A stretch of 64,000 nt of DNA from Sphingobium soli (lineage in GTDB: Bacteria > Pseudomonadota > Alphaproteobacteria > Sphingomonadales > Sphingomonadaceae): NCBI RefSeq assembly GCF_020782245.1, contig NZ_JAJGNP010000015.1, positions 1-64,000 of the forward strand, in the 5' to 3' direction. This document shows positions 24,059 through 34,584 of this stretch, one piece after another. The position numbers and the translations under genes are program-made. Positions within the stretch are counted from its first letter, which is position 1. Each line of letters begins with the position of its first letter. Below the pieces are notes generated by a model. That model was not told where the DNA came from and searched no databases. It saw nothing but the letters and a program-made list of their open reading frames with translations.

Positions 24059-26413
24059 ATGAGAGTGAAGCAACGATTGGCTTGCGGCATTGCTGTTGTT
24101 GGACTTTTGGCTGAGATGCCTGCATTTGGGCAGGAGGTTCCTCAGGCGGCTGTCGATGATCAGGGCAATGAAAAAATTGCGTCGCCGGCCGACATCGTCG
24201 TCACCGCCCAGAGGCGGGAGCAATCCCTTTCCAGAGTCCCGGTGGCTGTCTCGGCTTTCAATGCCGATACGCTTCAGTCGCGCAACGTGGCCAGCGAGCA
24301 GGATTTGGCCGCATTGGTCCCCGGTCTGGTGGTCAAGAGCGGTCAGAACTCCAACCAGCTCAACTTTACGCTACGTGGCCAGACACTCGATCCATTTTCC
24401 GGTTCAAGCCCCGCGGTTCTAACCTATATAAACGAAGCGCCGGCTACCGAAGGCAACACATCGACGGCCTTTTTCGACTTCAGTTCGGTGCAGGTTCTAA
24501 AAGGACCGCAGGGCACTTTGTTCGGCCGCAATGCGACCGGTGGCGCCATCCTGTATGAAACGACCAAGCCGGGAGACGACTTTGGCGGCTTCCTGACCGT
24601 CAAGGGCGGCCAGCGAAACTATATCCAGGTTCAGGGCGCTCTGGACATTCCGGTTTCCGATATCATTAAGGTTCGTGTCGCCGGCGATTACAACAAGCAG
24701 GATGGCTATATCCGTAATATCAAGACCGGCAATACGCTCGGCGACACGGATTCGCTGTCCGGTCGTATCACGATCGTGTTGGAGCCACGGGACGGCTTCA
24801 AAATGACGACCGTTGCCCAGTATAGCGATTTCGGCGGATCAGAAGGCGCGGGCGGCCTTTACTCCTATCATAAGGTGGGTGAGGTCAATAACGGCTATGT
24901 CCTCAATAGCACCCTCGACACCCTCTATGGCATGAACAGTCCCTTCGCTCCGCTGATCGGCGACGGGCCGCGTGGCGACGGCACATGGCCTGGCGCCGTG
25001 GCGGGCTATCTGGCCTGGCAGCAGGCTAATCCCTACAAGGTCTGGCTAAGCTATGACCTGCCCCACAAGGCCCACACCGCGTTCATCACCAACACTGTCG
25101 AGGCGGAAATCGGTGACGACGTCATCCTCAAAAACATATTCAACTATGCCGATGCTTTTGCCCGCACCCCAGGAATCCTGACCGGTTCGCCTTTCGGCTC
25201 GTTGAGCCTGTACAACCGATCCGGCCTGGGCAATGGCCCTCCGGGCGGCGAGGAATTCAGCACGGAGCGGCTTTCGAACGAACTGCAACTGCAGGGGAAA
25301 ACGGGCGGCCTCGAATATATTCTGGGCGTCTTCTATTCCGACACCACGAAGCAGGAATATATTCCCGTTATCGTAGGCGCGGAGCTGCCGACACCACTGG
25401 CCGACATCGCGTATAATTATGAAGTCGGAAACGAATCGAAGGCGGTGTTCGGCCAGCTAACCTATGCCGTGACCGACAAGCTGAGCGTGACCGCTGGCGG
25501 ACGATATAGCTGGGAGACGGTAAGCCTTCGCCAAAAGGCAGGAAGCCTCTTCAACTTGAGCGGCACCACGCCACTAAAGCAGGAAGCCAAGCTCCATGAT
25601 CCGAGCTGGACGTTCAATGTCCAATATCAAATCAATTCCGGCAACATGGTCTATTTTGCACAGCGCGGCAGCTTCCGTGCTGGCGGCTTCAACGGTGCGG
25701 TCGGGCCATTCAACAACGCCAATTTCTTCGACAATGAAAATACGTATGACTTTGAACTCGGCTACAAGTTCAACGATTATATCGGTTCCATGCCCACGCG
25801 GATCAATCTGGCGGTTTATCGGCAGATCGTGAAGCATGCCCAGCATTCGCTGTTCGTCGATCTGGGGGCCGGCCCGTCGGCGTTCACGGTAAACGTGCCT
25901 GAAAAGCGCATCCAAGGTGTCGAGTTCGATGCCAATGTGAAGCCCAGCGACTGGCTGGAACTGGGCATTTCGGGCGCCTATACCGACGCGAAATTTACCA
26001 AGAATATCGTCGACCTCGCACCGCTGGGCGGGCCGATCATTCCCTTCGACACCTATTCCGATGCGCCCAAATGGGCGGGCTCGGTCTTTGCTGAAATCAC
26101 CATGCCGCTGTCGGACGATGTGGGTAAGGTAAAGCTTCGCACTGATGTGTTCGGCCAGACGTCGACTCATTTTTCCAACAATGAGGGGTCGATAACGCCG
26201 CGTACCAAATTGCCTGGCTATGCAACCGTCGACGTCCGGCTGAGCTGGAACGACGTCATGGGCAGCAAATTCTCGGTCGCGGCCTATGCCAAGAACCTGT
26301 TCGACGAATTCTATTATAATTCGGGCTATGTCGAAGGCGGGAGCGGCGGCTTCAACACCGCGATCTGGGGTGAGCCCCAGACCTTCGGCGCGGAAGTTAC
26401 CTACCGCTTCTGA
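24059..26413 (+). CDS. TonB-dependent receptor, probable uptake of the catabolic substrate
   Basis: The 784 residues show a signal peptide (to about 24), a TonB box-like IVVTAQRREQSL at about 46, a plug with VQVLKGPQGTLFGRNATGGAI, and a barrel ending in VTYRF. It has no STN domain, unlike the lasso-locus receptor. Sphingomonads often place such receptors next to degradation genes for hydrophobic compounds. It stands 124 bp before the OTEMO-like gene in the same direction. Confidence 0.88.
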   Translation: MRVKQRLACGIAVVGLLAEMPAFGQEVPQAAVDDQGNEKIASPADIVVTAQRREQSLSRVPVAVSAFNADTLQSRNVASEQDLAALVPGLVVKSGQNSNQLNFTLRGQTLDPFSGSSPAVLTYINEAPATEGNTSTAFFDFSSVQVLKGPQGTLFGRNATGGAILYETTKPGDDFGGFLTVKGGQRNYIQVQGALDIPVSDIIKVRVAGDYNKQDGYIRNIKTGNTLGDTDSLSGRITIVLEPRDGFKMTTVAQYSDFGGSEGAGGLYSYHKVGEVNNGYVLNSTLDTLYGMNSPFAPLIGDGPRGDGTWPGAVAGYLAWQQANPYKVWLSYDLPHKAHTAFITNTVEAEIGDDVILKNIFNYADAFARTPGILTGSPFGSLSLYNRSGLGNGPPGGEEFSTERLSNELQLQGKTGGLEYILGVFYSDTTKQEYIPVIVGAELPTPLADIAYNYEVGNESKAVFGQLTYAVTDKLSVTAGGRYSWETVSLRQKAGSLFNLSGTTPLKQEAKLHDPSWTFNVQYQINSGNMVYFAQRGSFRAGGFNGAVGPFNNANFFDNENTYDFELGYKFNDYIGSMPTRINLAVYRQIVKHAQHSLFVDLGAGPSAFTVNVPEKRIQGVEFDANVKPSDWLELGISGAYTDAKFTKNIVDLAPLGGPIIPFDTYSDAPKWAGSVFAEITMPLSDDVGKVKLRTDVFGQTSTHFSNNEGSITPRTKLPGYATVDVRLSWNDVMGSKFSVAAYAKNLFDEFYYNSGYVEGGSGGFNTAIWGEPQTFGAEVTYRF

Positions 26414-26537
26414 CGCCAATGAGAGGGGGCAGGTACGCCTTGTCCCTGCCCCTCGGCCTTCCAAATGCCGCCGATTGCCGGAAATATAGCCTATTCCTCC
26501 TTGGGATAGGTCTGTCGGGTCAAGAAAGACGCAAAAT

Positions 26538-28172
26538 ATGTCGACAATTATCACCCCCGATTATGACGCGGTCGTGATCGGTGCGGGCGTCACCGGCATC
26601 TATCAAACCTATCTGCTCGACCAGAACGGGATGCGCGTGCTGGGCGTCGACGCGGCTGGCGATGTCGGGGGCACATGGTATTGGAATCGCTATCCAGGCT
26701 GCCGGCTGGATACGGAAAGCTACGCCTATGGCTATTTCGCGCTGAAAGGCATCATCCCCGAATGGCGGTGGAGCGAGAATTTCGCCGGGCAGCCTGAAAT
26801 GCTGCGGTACGTCAACGTGGCCGCCGACAAAATGGACATCCGGCGATTTTACAAGTTCAACACGAAGGTCGTATCGGCCCATTATAATGATGAAGGCAAT
26901 GTCTGGGATATCAGGCTGGACGATGGAACCGATCTGACCTGCCGTTATCTGATATCGGCCACTGGCCCCCTTTCGGCATCCAGCATACCCGATTACAAAG
27001 GGCTGGACCTGTTCCAGGGCGAAGCCTTTCACTCGTCGCGCTGGCCGACGGACGCGGAAGGAAAGCCCAGGAATATCGATTTTACCGGCAAGCGCGTGGG
27101 CGTGATCGGCACCGGCGCCACGGGCGTTCAGATCATTCCCATCGCTGCGGAGACGGCACAGGATTTGTTCGTGTTCCAGCGCACGCCCAATTGGTGCACG
27201 CCACTTGGCAATTCAGCCCTGAGCGACGAGGAAATGGACCTTATCCGCACCCGCTACCCGACGATATTAGAATATGTGAAGACTACGCCGACCGCCTTCC
27301 CCTATCATCGCGACAATCGCAAGGCGAGCCAGGTATCGGAACGGGAGCGAACCGAATTTTTCGAGGATCTATATGATCGGCCTGGCTACGGTATATGGTT
27401 GAGCGGGTTCCGGGATTTGCTGCTCAGCAAGGAATCGAACCAGTTCCTGGCTGACTTCGTGGCCGGCAAGATCAGGCAGCGGGTCCACGATCCTAAGGTC
27501 GCGGAGAAACTCATTCCCGTCGATCATCCCTTCGGCGCCAAGCGCGTTCCGATGGAAACCAACTATTACGAGGCCTATAACAAGGACAATGTCCACCTTG
27601 TCGACATCAAGGAAACGCCGATCAACGAATTTGTGGAGAATGGCGCGAAGATTGGCGATCAGATCCACGCGTTGGACGTCATCATCTTTGCAACAGGCTT
27701 TGACGGTGTGACCGGATCTCTAGACAGGATCGACATCAGGGGGCAGGGGGGGCAGCGGCTTATCGATGCGTGGGCCGAAGGCCCCTCGACCTTTCTTGGT
27801 CTCCAGGCTCGCGGATTCCCTAATTTCTTCACGCTTGTTGGGCCGCATAATGGGTCCGCCTTCTGCAATGTTGGCGTTTGCGGTGCGCTTCAAGCCGAAT
27901 GGGTCACAAGGATGCTGGGCTATATGAAAGCGCGCGCGCTGACTTTTGCCCAACCGGAACAGGCCGCCGAGGATGAATGGACAAATGCGGTCTATGCCGA
28001 CTTTGCACGGACCCTGATGGCAGACACCAATGCCTGGTGGATCAAGGTCACACACCGACCTGACGGAACGGTTGTTCGCCGCACACTCGTTTATGTCGGC
28101 GGTGGCCCGGAGTATCGCAAGCGGTGTGAGGAAGTCGCCTATAGTGACTATGCCGGTTTTGAACTTTCATAA
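26538..28172 (+). CDS. Baeyer-Villiger monooxygenase, OTEMO-like
   Basis: The 544-residue flavoprotein has an FAD site GAGVTG (15-20), an NADPH site GTGATG (about 191-196) and the type I BVMO fingerprint FxGxxxHxxxWP at 159-170 (FQGEAFHSSRWP). Long stretches (e.g. DVGGTWYWNRYPGCRLDTES, WCTPLGNS, GYGIWLSGFRDLLL) match, from memory, 2-oxo-delta3-4,5,5-trimethylcyclopentenylacetyl-CoA 1,2-monooxygenase of camphor-degrading Pseudomonas putida. It would expand the cyclopentenone ring of the CoA ester to a lactone. The context below supports this strongly. Confidence 0.85.
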   Translation: MSTIITPDYDAVVIGAGVTGIYQTYLLDQNGMRVLGVDAAGDVGGTWYWNRYPGCRLDTESYAYGYFALKGIIPEWRWSENFAGQPEMLRYVNVAADKMDIRRFYKFNTKVVSAHYNDEGNVWDIRLDDGTDLTCRYLISATGPLSASSIPDYKGLDLFQGEAFHSSRWPTDAEGKPRNIDFTGKRVGVIGTGATGVQIIPIAAETAQDLFVFQRTPNWCTPLGNSALSDEEMDLIRTRYPTILEYVKTTPTAFPYHRDNRKASQVSERERTEFFEDLYDRPGYGIWLSGFRDLLLSKESNQFLADFVAGKIRQRVHDPKVAEKLIPVDHPFGAKRVPMETNYYEAYNKDNVHLVDIKETPINEFVENGAKIGDQIHALDVIIFATGFDGVTGSLDRIDIRGQGGQRLIDAWAEGPSTFLGLQARGFPNFFTLVGPHNGSAFCNVGVCGALQAEWVTRMLGYMKARALTFAQPEQAAEDEWTNAVYADFARTLMADTNAWWIKVTHRPDGTVVRRTLVYVGGGPEYRKRCEEVAYSDYAGFELS

Positions 28173-28269
28173 TTGCGCCATCACTAGCCCTCGTGTCCGG
28201 CCATCGCGCATGCGACGGGCCAACCTGCTTCCAACTCCCGCATCTCGTTCCCAAATCTGAGGACCAGAC

Positions 28270-29451
28270 ATGACCCCTATATATATTCTGGCAGGCGTTC
28301 GCACGGCGATCGGCGATTTTGGCGGTAGTCTGAAAGATTGTCCGCCAGCGACACTGGGCGCGGCCGTCATCGCAGAAGCGATCGCGCGGGCGGGTGTCGC
28401 TGCCGATCAGATCGGCCATGTCGTCATGGGCAATGTCATTCCCAGTGAACCCAAGGACGCCTATCTGGCCAGGGTAGCGGCGGTCGAAGCCGGCATTCCT
28501 GTCGAAGTGCCCGCCCTTACGCTGAACCGGCTATGCGGTTCGGGTGTCCAGGCGATCATCTCGGCCGCGCAGATACTGGCGCTGGACGAATGCGATTTCG
28601 CCGTCGCCGGTGGCGCTGAGTCCATGACCCGTTCGCCGCACCATATCGCTGCGGCGCGGTTCGGACAGAAGATGGGCGACGTTAAAATGGTCGATGCGCT
28701 CATTGCGGTATTGAGCGATCCTTTCGAGGGCATGCACATGGGCGTGACCGCCGAAAATGTGGCCGCCGATCATGACATTTCGCGCGACGATCAGGACCGC
28801 CTTGCCGTCGAGAGTCATAGACGGGCGGCGCATGCCCAGCGCGAAGGGCGTTTTGCATCCCAAATCCTGCCGATCGAAGTCAAGGACCGGAAGGGAACAC
28901 GGCTGTTCGACGCTGATGAGCATGTTCGCGCCGAAGCCAGCATAGAGCACCTTGCCGGGCTTCGGCCAGCCTTCAAGAAAGACGGCACCGTAACCGCAGG
29001 AAATGCTTCGGGCATCAACGACGGCGCAGCCGCGGTGGTCCTTGCATCCCAGGCGGCCGTGGATGCCGGCAATCTGAAACCGCTGGCCCGAGTCCTCAGT
29101 TGGGGACATGCCGGTGTGCAGCCCGACCGTATGGGCATCGGCCCGGTCAAGGCGGTTCCCATCGCCCTTGCGCGCGCGGGCCTTGCGCTTGAACAGATGG
29201 ACGTCATCGAATCGAACGAAGCCTTTGCGGCACAGGCCTGTGCCGTCGCCAAAGTCCTGGGCTTCGATCCGCAGAAGGTTAATCCGAACGGGTCCGGCGT
29301 GGCTCTGGGCCATCCGGTCGGTGCTACCGGTGCGATACTGACTGTCAAGACGATCTACGAAATGGAGCGAACAGGTGGGCGCTATGGGTTGATCACCATG
29401 TGCATCGGTGGCGGACAGGGCATCGCCATGATCATCGAGCGGATGCAATAG
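28270..29451 (+). CDS. Thiolase (acetyl-CoA C-acyltransferase)
   Basis: The 393 residues have the nucleophile Cys89 (LNRLCGSGVQ), His348 (GHPVGATGA) and Cys378 (MCIGGGQG), the complete thiolase catalytic set. It would perform the terminal CoA-dependent cleavage in beta-oxidation of the ring-opened acid. It follows the BVMO after 97 bp. Confidence 0.93.
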   Translation: MTPIYILAGVRTAIGDFGGSLKDCPPATLGAAVIAEAIARAGVAADQIGHVVMGNVIPSEPKDAYLARVAAVEAGIPVEVPALTLNRLCGSGVQAIISAAQILALDECDFAVAGGAESMTRSPHHIAAARFGQKMGDVKMVDALIAVLSDPFEGMHMGVTAENVAADHDISRDDQDRLAVESHRRAAHAQREGRFASQILPIEVKDRKGTRLFDADEHVRAEASIEHLAGLRPAFKKDGTVTAGNASGINDGAAAVVLASQAAVDAGNLKPLARVLSWGHAGVQPDRMGIGPVKAVPIALARAGLALEQMDVIESNEAFAAQACAVAKVLGFDPQKVNPNGSGVALGHPVGATGAILTVKTIYEMERTGGRYGLITMCIGGGQGIAMIIERMQ

Positions 29452-29488
29452 CGTATCCGCCGACGATTCCTGGCAATGCCCGTCCAGA

Positions 29489-30259
29489 TCAACGGACGGA
29501 GATCAGTCCACCATCGACGGGGATGAGTTGCCCGGTGATGAAGCGGGAGCCGTCACTGGCCAGGAATAGCAGCACAGGCGCAAGATCGGTATCGGCATCG
29601 CCGAACTTCCCGCCCAGCGGGATCTGCTCTGCGGTCGCCTTGTCATGGGCAGCCAGATCTTCTGGAGACAGGGCCTCGCGAAAGCGCGCGTACATGGGCG
29701 TTACTATGTAGGGAAGTACCGCATTCATGCGGATGTTTCGCTTGCCCCACTCGCGCGCGACGCTGCGTGTCCAGGCGTGAACCGCCGCCTTCGATGCGCC
29801 ATAGACGGCATTGTTGATCTCTGCGGTCAGCCCGGATTCGGACCCGAAATTGATGATCGAGCCGCCGTCGGGCATGTGCCGATAGGCGGCGCCGTTGGTA
29901 TAGATGGTGCCATTCACATTGACGTTGAAAAGCCAGGCCAGCGTTTCGTCAGGGACATCGTGGGTGGGGGCGTGGCGATGGACACCGGCGATATGAGCCA
30001 GCACGTCAAGGCCGCCGAGGCGTTCCGCTGCCGCATCGAAAGCCGCATCCACTTGCGCGCGATCGCCCACGTCGCATGAGATGAAGAAGGCCGAACCGGG
30101 GCCTTTAACGGTCGCGGCGGCTGCGATCGCCTCTCCCTGCGCTGCGTCGATATCCATCGCGGCCACGTGCGCGCCAGCCGCCACATAAGCGCGCAGGGCG
30201 GATGCTCCGATGCCTTGCGCTGCGCCGGTCACGATGATCTTCTTGCCGTTCAGGTCCAT
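29489..30259 (-). CDS. SDR-family oxidoreductase
   Basis: The 256 residues have the cofactor motif TGAAQGIG (12-19), NAG-equivalent HIAGV and the active-site YxxxK (YGASK, about 153). A C-terminal [12 protein letters not shown] is typical of NAD(H)-dependent secondary-alcohol dehydrogenases. In this cluster it could oxidise a terpene alcohol (for example a borneol-type substrate) or a 3-hydroxyacyl-CoA. It runs in an operon with the following two genes on the minus strand. Confidence 0.85.
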   Translation of the reverse strand: MDLNGKKIIVTGAAQGIGASALRAYVAAGAHVAAMDIDAAQGEAIAAAATVKGPGSAFFISCDVGDRAQVDAAFDAAAERLGGLDVLAHIAGVHRHAPTHDVPDETLAWLFNVNVNGTIYTNGAAYRHMPDGGSIINFGSESGLTAEINNAVYGASKAAVHAWTRSVAREWGKRNIRMNAVLPYIVTPMYARFREALSPEDLAAHDKATAEQIPLGGKFGDADTDLAPVLLFLASDGSRFITGQLIPVDGGLISVR

Positions 30260-30345
30260 GATAGTAATACCTTTCTATACGCAGCCAGGCTGCACCTGAT
30301 TTTCTGTCGGAATCATGTCCCGCTCGCCGCATGGATTTCTGGTTT

Positions 30346-31116
30346 TCACCGGCCTTGCCATTTCGGCACGCGCTTTTCCTTCCATGCCGACGCGGCTTCG
30401 CGGCAATCTGCCGTGTCCGCATGGGCATCGATGAGGGGATAGCGGCGATCGAGCGCCGTCTTCAGTCCATGCTCCAGGCCCAGCAGCGCGGCTTGCTTGC
30501 CGGCTTGAGATGCCAGAGGTGCGCAGGCGAGGATCTTCTGGACCCATAGTTCGGTGGTCGCGGCCAGTTCCGCTAAGGGCGCGGTCTCATTGACCAAGCC
30601 AAATTGCAAGGCGCGGGCAGCGTCAAGCGGTTCACTCGCAATGATCATCGCCATTGCCACATGATGCGGCAGTTGGCGGATCGCACGATGCACGACGCCG
30701 CAATGGTCGATGAATCCCGCCCGCGCCTCTGGCAGGCGGAATTGCGTGTCGTCGGCTGCGATCAGGATGTCGGCACACATCGCCAGTTCGAAGCCAAGGC
30801 CAAGGACATGGCCATGCACCACGGCGATCAGTGGCTTTTGAAGCGGCACAAGGCGACCGCCAATCCCCGTCAGTCCGCCGCCGAACGACAATCCGTCCTG
30901 CGCGATGGGCGGATCAGAGATATCCGCCCCGGCGCAAAAGGCGCGATCTCCTGCGCCGGTAAGAAGCGTGACGCGAATATCAGGATCGCTGTCTATTCGC
31001 GCCCATGCCAGCGCCAACGACCGGTCCATCTCCGCATCGATGGCATTGAGAGCCGCAGGCCGATTGAGCCGGACCTCGGCCAGGTTTCCCCGAACCTCAA
31101 AATCGATCGATGCCAT
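30346..31116 (-). CDS. Enoyl-CoA hydratase/isomerase family protein
   Basis: The start at 31116 (MASIDFEVRG) is preferred because GGAG lies nine bases upstream; an ATG at 31131 is also possible. The 256 residues have the crotonase oxyanion-hole segments (AFCAGADIS and GHVLGLGFELAM). It belongs to beta-oxidation of the CoA-activated ring-cleavage product. It lies 22 bp after the SDR gene upstream in the operon. Confidence 0.88.
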   Translation of the reverse strand: MASIDFEVRGNLAEVRLNRPAALNAIDAEMDRSLALAWARIDSDPDIRVTLLTGAGDRAFCAGADISDPPIAQDGLSFGGGLTGIGGRLVPLQKPLIAVVHGHVLGLGFELAMCADILIAADDTQFRLPEARAGFIDHCGVVHRAIRQLPHHVAMAMIIASEPLDAARALQFGLVNETAPLAELAATTELWVQKILACAPLASQAGKQAALLGLEHGLKTALDRRYPLIDAHADTADCREAASAWKEKRVPKWQGR

Positions 31117-31138
31117 GGGCGTTGGCTCCATCCGGCAC

Positions 31139-31885
31139 TTAATGCGCCAGCATGCCGGCATCGACGAGATGTTCGGATCCGGTGATGTAGGAGGATTCAT
31201 CGGATGCCAGGAACAGGACGAGGTTCGACACCTCGATCGGTTCGGCGATCCGCCCGAGCGGAATCTGGGCCAGCGCATCGCCGCCCACTTCATCGGTCGC
31301 CTCGACCATCATCGGCGTCTGGATGAAGCCGGGATGGACGGAATTGACGCGGATATTATGCTTGCCATATTCCATCGCCGTCGCCTTCGTCATGCCGCGG
31401 ACGGCAAATTTGCTCGCGACATAGGCCAGACTGGGGAAACCGTAATTCGCGGCTATCCCAGCGATCGACGAGATGTTGACGATGGACCCGCGTCCGGCCT
31501 TCACCATGACAGGCAAGACTGCCTTCATGCCGTAAAAGACGCTATGCTGGTTGATCGCGCAGACCTGGTCATAGCCGTCTTCGGTCAGATCGGCGGTCGT
31601 GGCCATCGGACCCAATATGCCCGCATTGTTGACCAGAATATCGATCGTCCCAAATGCGTCGACAGCCGCCGCGATGACATTGGCCCAGGATACCGGCGAG
31701 GTCACGTCATGAGGAACGAAGCTTGCCTGCTCACCGAGTTCAGTCGTCAGTGCTTGCCCGCCTTCGACATTGCGATCGGTAAGGATGACGTTGGCGCCTT
31801 CCTGCACGAACAGGCGAGCATGTGACGCTCCCATGCCACGCGCCGCGCCCGTGATGATGGCGGTTTTTCCTGTGAGGCGGCCCAT
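31139..31885 (-). CDS. SDR-family oxidoreductase, first gene of minus-strand catabolic operon
   Basis: The 248 residues show TGAARGMG (about 13-20), NNAG (LVNNAGILG) and YVASK as catalytic Tyr-Lys. It is a different SDR from the one at 29489. A possible role is oxidation of a hydroxy-terpenoid or 3-hydroxyacyl-CoA. It heads the operon SDR, enoyl-CoA hydratase, SDR. Confidence 0.87.
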   Translation of the reverse strand: MGRLTGKTAIITGAARGMGASHARLFVQEGANVILTDRNVEGGQALTTELGEQASFVPHDVTSPVSWANVIAAAVDAFGTIDILVNNAGILGPMATTADLTEDGYDQVCAINQHSVFYGMKAVLPVMVKAGRGSIVNISSIAGIAANYGFPSLAYVASKFAVRGMTKATAMEYGKHNIRVNSVHPGFIQTPMMVEATDEVGGDALAQIPLGRIAEPIEVSNLVLFLASDESSYITGSEHLVDAGMLAH

Positions 31886-32228
31886 AATTTCTCCTATATC
31901 TGTCCGTTCGGCGTTCTGTGGCCTAATTTCAATTATTTAAAGCTCTGCTGATCGGAATGTCAAGAACGGGTTGAAATCTTCACTTTCCGCCAGCGTTGCA
32001 GACGCTCTCTATCTAAAAAATAATATATATAAATCAGCATATTGAAAATTTTACGAGTCCCCGGTTTGCCCCGATTGCCGATCGCGTGGGTGGCAAGTCA
32101 TGATTAGCTGTTGCATATTTTATCTAATTAGGATTAGTTTTATAAGGGTGGACGTCGGATCAAACCCGGGCAAACAATATGATGGCGAAATGGCAAGGCC
32201 AGATCGCGTCTTTATCGAGAGGATGGCC
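31886..32228. promoter_or_regulatory. Divergent AT-rich promoter region of the catabolic cluster
   Basis: This 343-bp gap separates two divergent operons. It contains AT-rich runs (TAAAAAATAATATATATAAAT near 32014) and ATTTTATCTAATTAGGATTAG near 32118-32139, unlike the GC-rich genes around it. It probably holds both promoters. No repeat was clear enough to name an operator. Confidence 0.45.
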
Positions 32229-33311
32229 ATGTACGGCAAAGCCGCAGTGCTCGTGGAAAAAAACCGCCTGGAAACATGGGATGTCGAGGTCCATGCGCCT
32301 GAGCCGGGCGGGGCGCTCGTCCGCACGATATTGGGTGGCGTGTGCGGCAGCGACGTCCATATCCTGACCGGCGAAGCAGGTGAGATGCCCTTTCCGATCA
32401 TATTGGGGCATGAAGGCGTCGGCGAAATCACCCAGTTGGGTGCCGGCGTTTCCACCGACTATGCCGGAACGCCGGTCAAGGCTGGCGATCTGGTGATCTG
32501 GTCGCCGATCGCGCTGTGCCATCGCTGCTATTCCTGCACCGTGCTGGAACAGACGCCATGCGAGAACAGCCAATATTTCGAGGATGCGGCAAAGCCCAAC
32601 TGGGGCAGCTATTCCGACTATGCCTGGCTGCCCAACAACATGCCCTTCTATCGTCTGCCCGACGGTGCGCAGCCTGAAGCGATCGCGGCGCTCGGCTGCG
32701 CCCTGCCGACCGTCCTGCGCGGCTTCGACCGCTGCGGCCCGGTTAGTTTCGGCGATTCCGTGGTTGTGCAGGGCGCTGGACCAGTAGGCTTGTCCGCCAT
32801 CCTGGTCGCGGCGCAGGCCGGCGGGCGGGAAATTATCGTCATCGACAGTGCGCAGGCGCGGCTGGACGCTGCCATGACATTGGGCGCGACAGCGACCGTG
32901 TCGCTCAGCCTGCCACCCCAAGAACGCAAGCGCATGATCTACGACCTGATCGGCAAGCAGGGGCCGGATATCGTCATCGAGGCGGCGGGCGCTCTGCCCG
33001 CCTTTCCCGAAGGCGTGGATATCAGCGGCATCCATAGCCGCTACATCATATTGGGCCTGTGGGGCGCGATCGGTACCCAGCCGATTTCACCGCGCGACCT
33101 GACACTGAAGAACCTGACGATTGGCGGCGCGTCCTTCCCGGCCCCCAAAAACTATTATCAGGGAATGCAGTTTGCGGCGCGGGTGCAGAACCAGGTGCCG
33201 CTCGCCGCGCTGGTCAGCCATCGGTTCAGTATCAGCCAGGCTGCCGAGGCGCTGACCGTCACCAAGAATGGCGTCGCCACCAAGGCCGTCATCGATCCCA
33301 CCATGAGCTGA
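32229..33311 (+). CDS. Zinc-dependent alcohol dehydrogenase, CamD-like role
   Basis: The start at 32229 (MYGKAAVLVEKN) has GAGAGG six bases before it; in-frame ATGs at 32190 and 32223 fit worse. The 360 residues have catalytic Zn ligands Cys (GGVCGSD) and GHEGVGE, four structural Zn cysteines (CHRCYSCTVLEQTPC) and an NAD motif GAGPVG. Size and position directly before a P450cam-like gene fit 5-exo-hydroxycamphor dehydrogenase (F-DEH). Confidence 0.87.
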   Translation: MYGKAAVLVEKNRLETWDVEVHAPEPGGALVRTILGGVCGSDVHILTGEAGEMPFPIILGHEGVGEITQLGAGVSTDYAGTPVKAGDLVIWSPIALCHRCYSCTVLEQTPCENSQYFEDAAKPNWGSYSDYAWLPNNMPFYRLPDGAQPEAIAALGCALPTVLRGFDRCGPVSFGDSVVVQGAGPVGLSAILVAAQAGGREIIVIDSAQARLDAAMTLGATATVSLSLPPQERKRMIYDLIGKQGPDIVIEAAGALPAFPEGVDISGIHSRYIILGLWGAIGTQPISPRDLTLKNLTIGGASFPAPKNYYQGMQFAARVQNQVPLAALVSHRFSISQAAEALTVTKNGVATKAVIDPTMS

Positions 33312-33323
33312 GAGGATGCAGGT

Positions 33324-34577
33324 ATGAACGTCGATACGATCGCTCCGTCATCTGCCAAACACCGCATGCCGATTCCGGATTATGTGCCAGCCAGCCTGGT
33401 GCGGGAAATCGATATCTACGATCTCGATGGGATTGAGGAAGGCGTGCATGAGGCGTGGAAGAAGGTGCAGCAGCCCGACACGCCGCCCCTGGTCTGGACG
33501 CCCTTTACCGGCGGTCACTGGATCGCGACGCGCGGCGCTCTGATCGATGAGATTTATCGTAACCCCGATCACTTTTCGAGCCGGGTGATATGGGTGCCGC
33601 GTGAAGCCGGTGAGGCCTATGAAATGGTGCCCACCAAGATGGACCCACCCGAACATACGCCCTACCGCAAGGCTATCGACAAGGGTCTCAACCTCGCCCA
33701 GATTCGCAAGGTCGAAAGCGATGTGCGGGCGGTTGCGATCGACCTGATCGAAGGTTTTGCGGGGCAAGGCCATTGCGACTTTGCCAGGGATTTCGCGAAC
33801 ATCTTTCCGGTCAAGGTCTTTCTGGCGCTTGCGGGCTTGCCGATGGAAGATGCGGCGGGGCTCAATGCGCTGGCTAAGGAAATGACTCGTCCGTCAGGCA
33901 ACACGCCCGAGGAGCAAGGCCGTTCTTTAAGAGAGGCGAATGCAGGCTTCTTCGCCTATGTCGCGCCCATCATCGCGGAGAGGCGCGGAGGCAGCGGCAC
34001 CGACCTCATCACACAGATGGTGAACAGCGAAATCAACGGCGCGCCGATGCCCGATGACAAGATGCTGGGCCTTGTCTCGCTCCTGCTGCTGGGCGGCCTC
34101 GACACCGTAGTCAATTTCCTCAGCTTCATGATGATCTATCTCGCGCGTCATCCAGAGACGGTGGAGGAGATGGCGGCCGACCCGATGAAGCTGCAACGCG
34201 GCGTCGAGGAGATGTTCCGTCGCTTCGCCGTCGTGTCCGACGCGCGCTATGTGGTGGCGGACATGGAATATTACGGCACGCAGCTCAAGGCGGGCGATCT
34301 TATTCTGCTGCCGACGGCATTGCATGGCCTGGACGACACGCAACATGCCGACCCCATGAAGGTCGATCTGTCGCGTAGGAACGTTGCCCACTCGACCTTC
34401 GCACAAGGGCCGCATCGTTGCGCTGGGATGCATCTGGCGCGCATGGAAGTGCTCGTCACCTTGCAGGAATGGATTGCCCGCATTCCCCGCTTTGCCCTGA
34501 AGGAAGGCGCAGCACCCATCTATCACGCCGGCATCGTGTCTGCCGTCGAAGACATTCCTCTGGTCTGGAAGGTTTGA
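33324..34577 (+). CDS. Cytochrome P450, CYP101 (P450cam)-like
   Basis: The 417 residues have the I-helix [12 protein letters not shown], the ExxR (EEMFRRF) and the haem motif [10 protein letters not shown]. Blocks such as [17 protein letters not shown] and SMDPPE-like KMDPPE match P450cam closely. It should hydroxylate a bicyclic terpene at an unactivated carbon. It needs a ferredoxin (encoded at 35112) and a ferredoxin reductase, which is not in this window. Confidence 0.93.
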   Translation: MNVDTIAPSSAKHRMPIPDYVPASLVREIDIYDLDGIEEGVHEAWKKVQQPDTPPLVWTPFTGGHWIATRGALIDEIYRNPDHFSSRVIWVPREAGEAYEMVPTKMDPPEHTPYRKAIDKGLNLAQIRKVESDVRAVAIDLIEGFAGQGHCDFARDFANIFPVKVFLALAGLPMEDAAGLNALAKEMTRPSGNTPEEQGRSLREANAGFFAYVAPIIAERRGGSGTDLITQMVNSEINGAPMPDDKMLGLVSLLLLGGLDTVVNFLSFMMIYLARHPETVEEMAADPMKLQRGVEEMFRRFAVVSDARYVVADMEYYGTQLKAGDLILLPTALHGLDDTQHADPMKVDLSRRNVAHSTFAQGPHRCAGMHLARMEVLVTLQEWIARIPRFALKEGAAPIYHAGIVSAVEDIPLVWKV

Positions 34578-34584
34578 AGAAAGC

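Noticed and set aside
25574..26554. Open frame of 326 codons on the minus strand
   Set aside because: It is antisense to the TonB receptor at 24059 and shows no domain.
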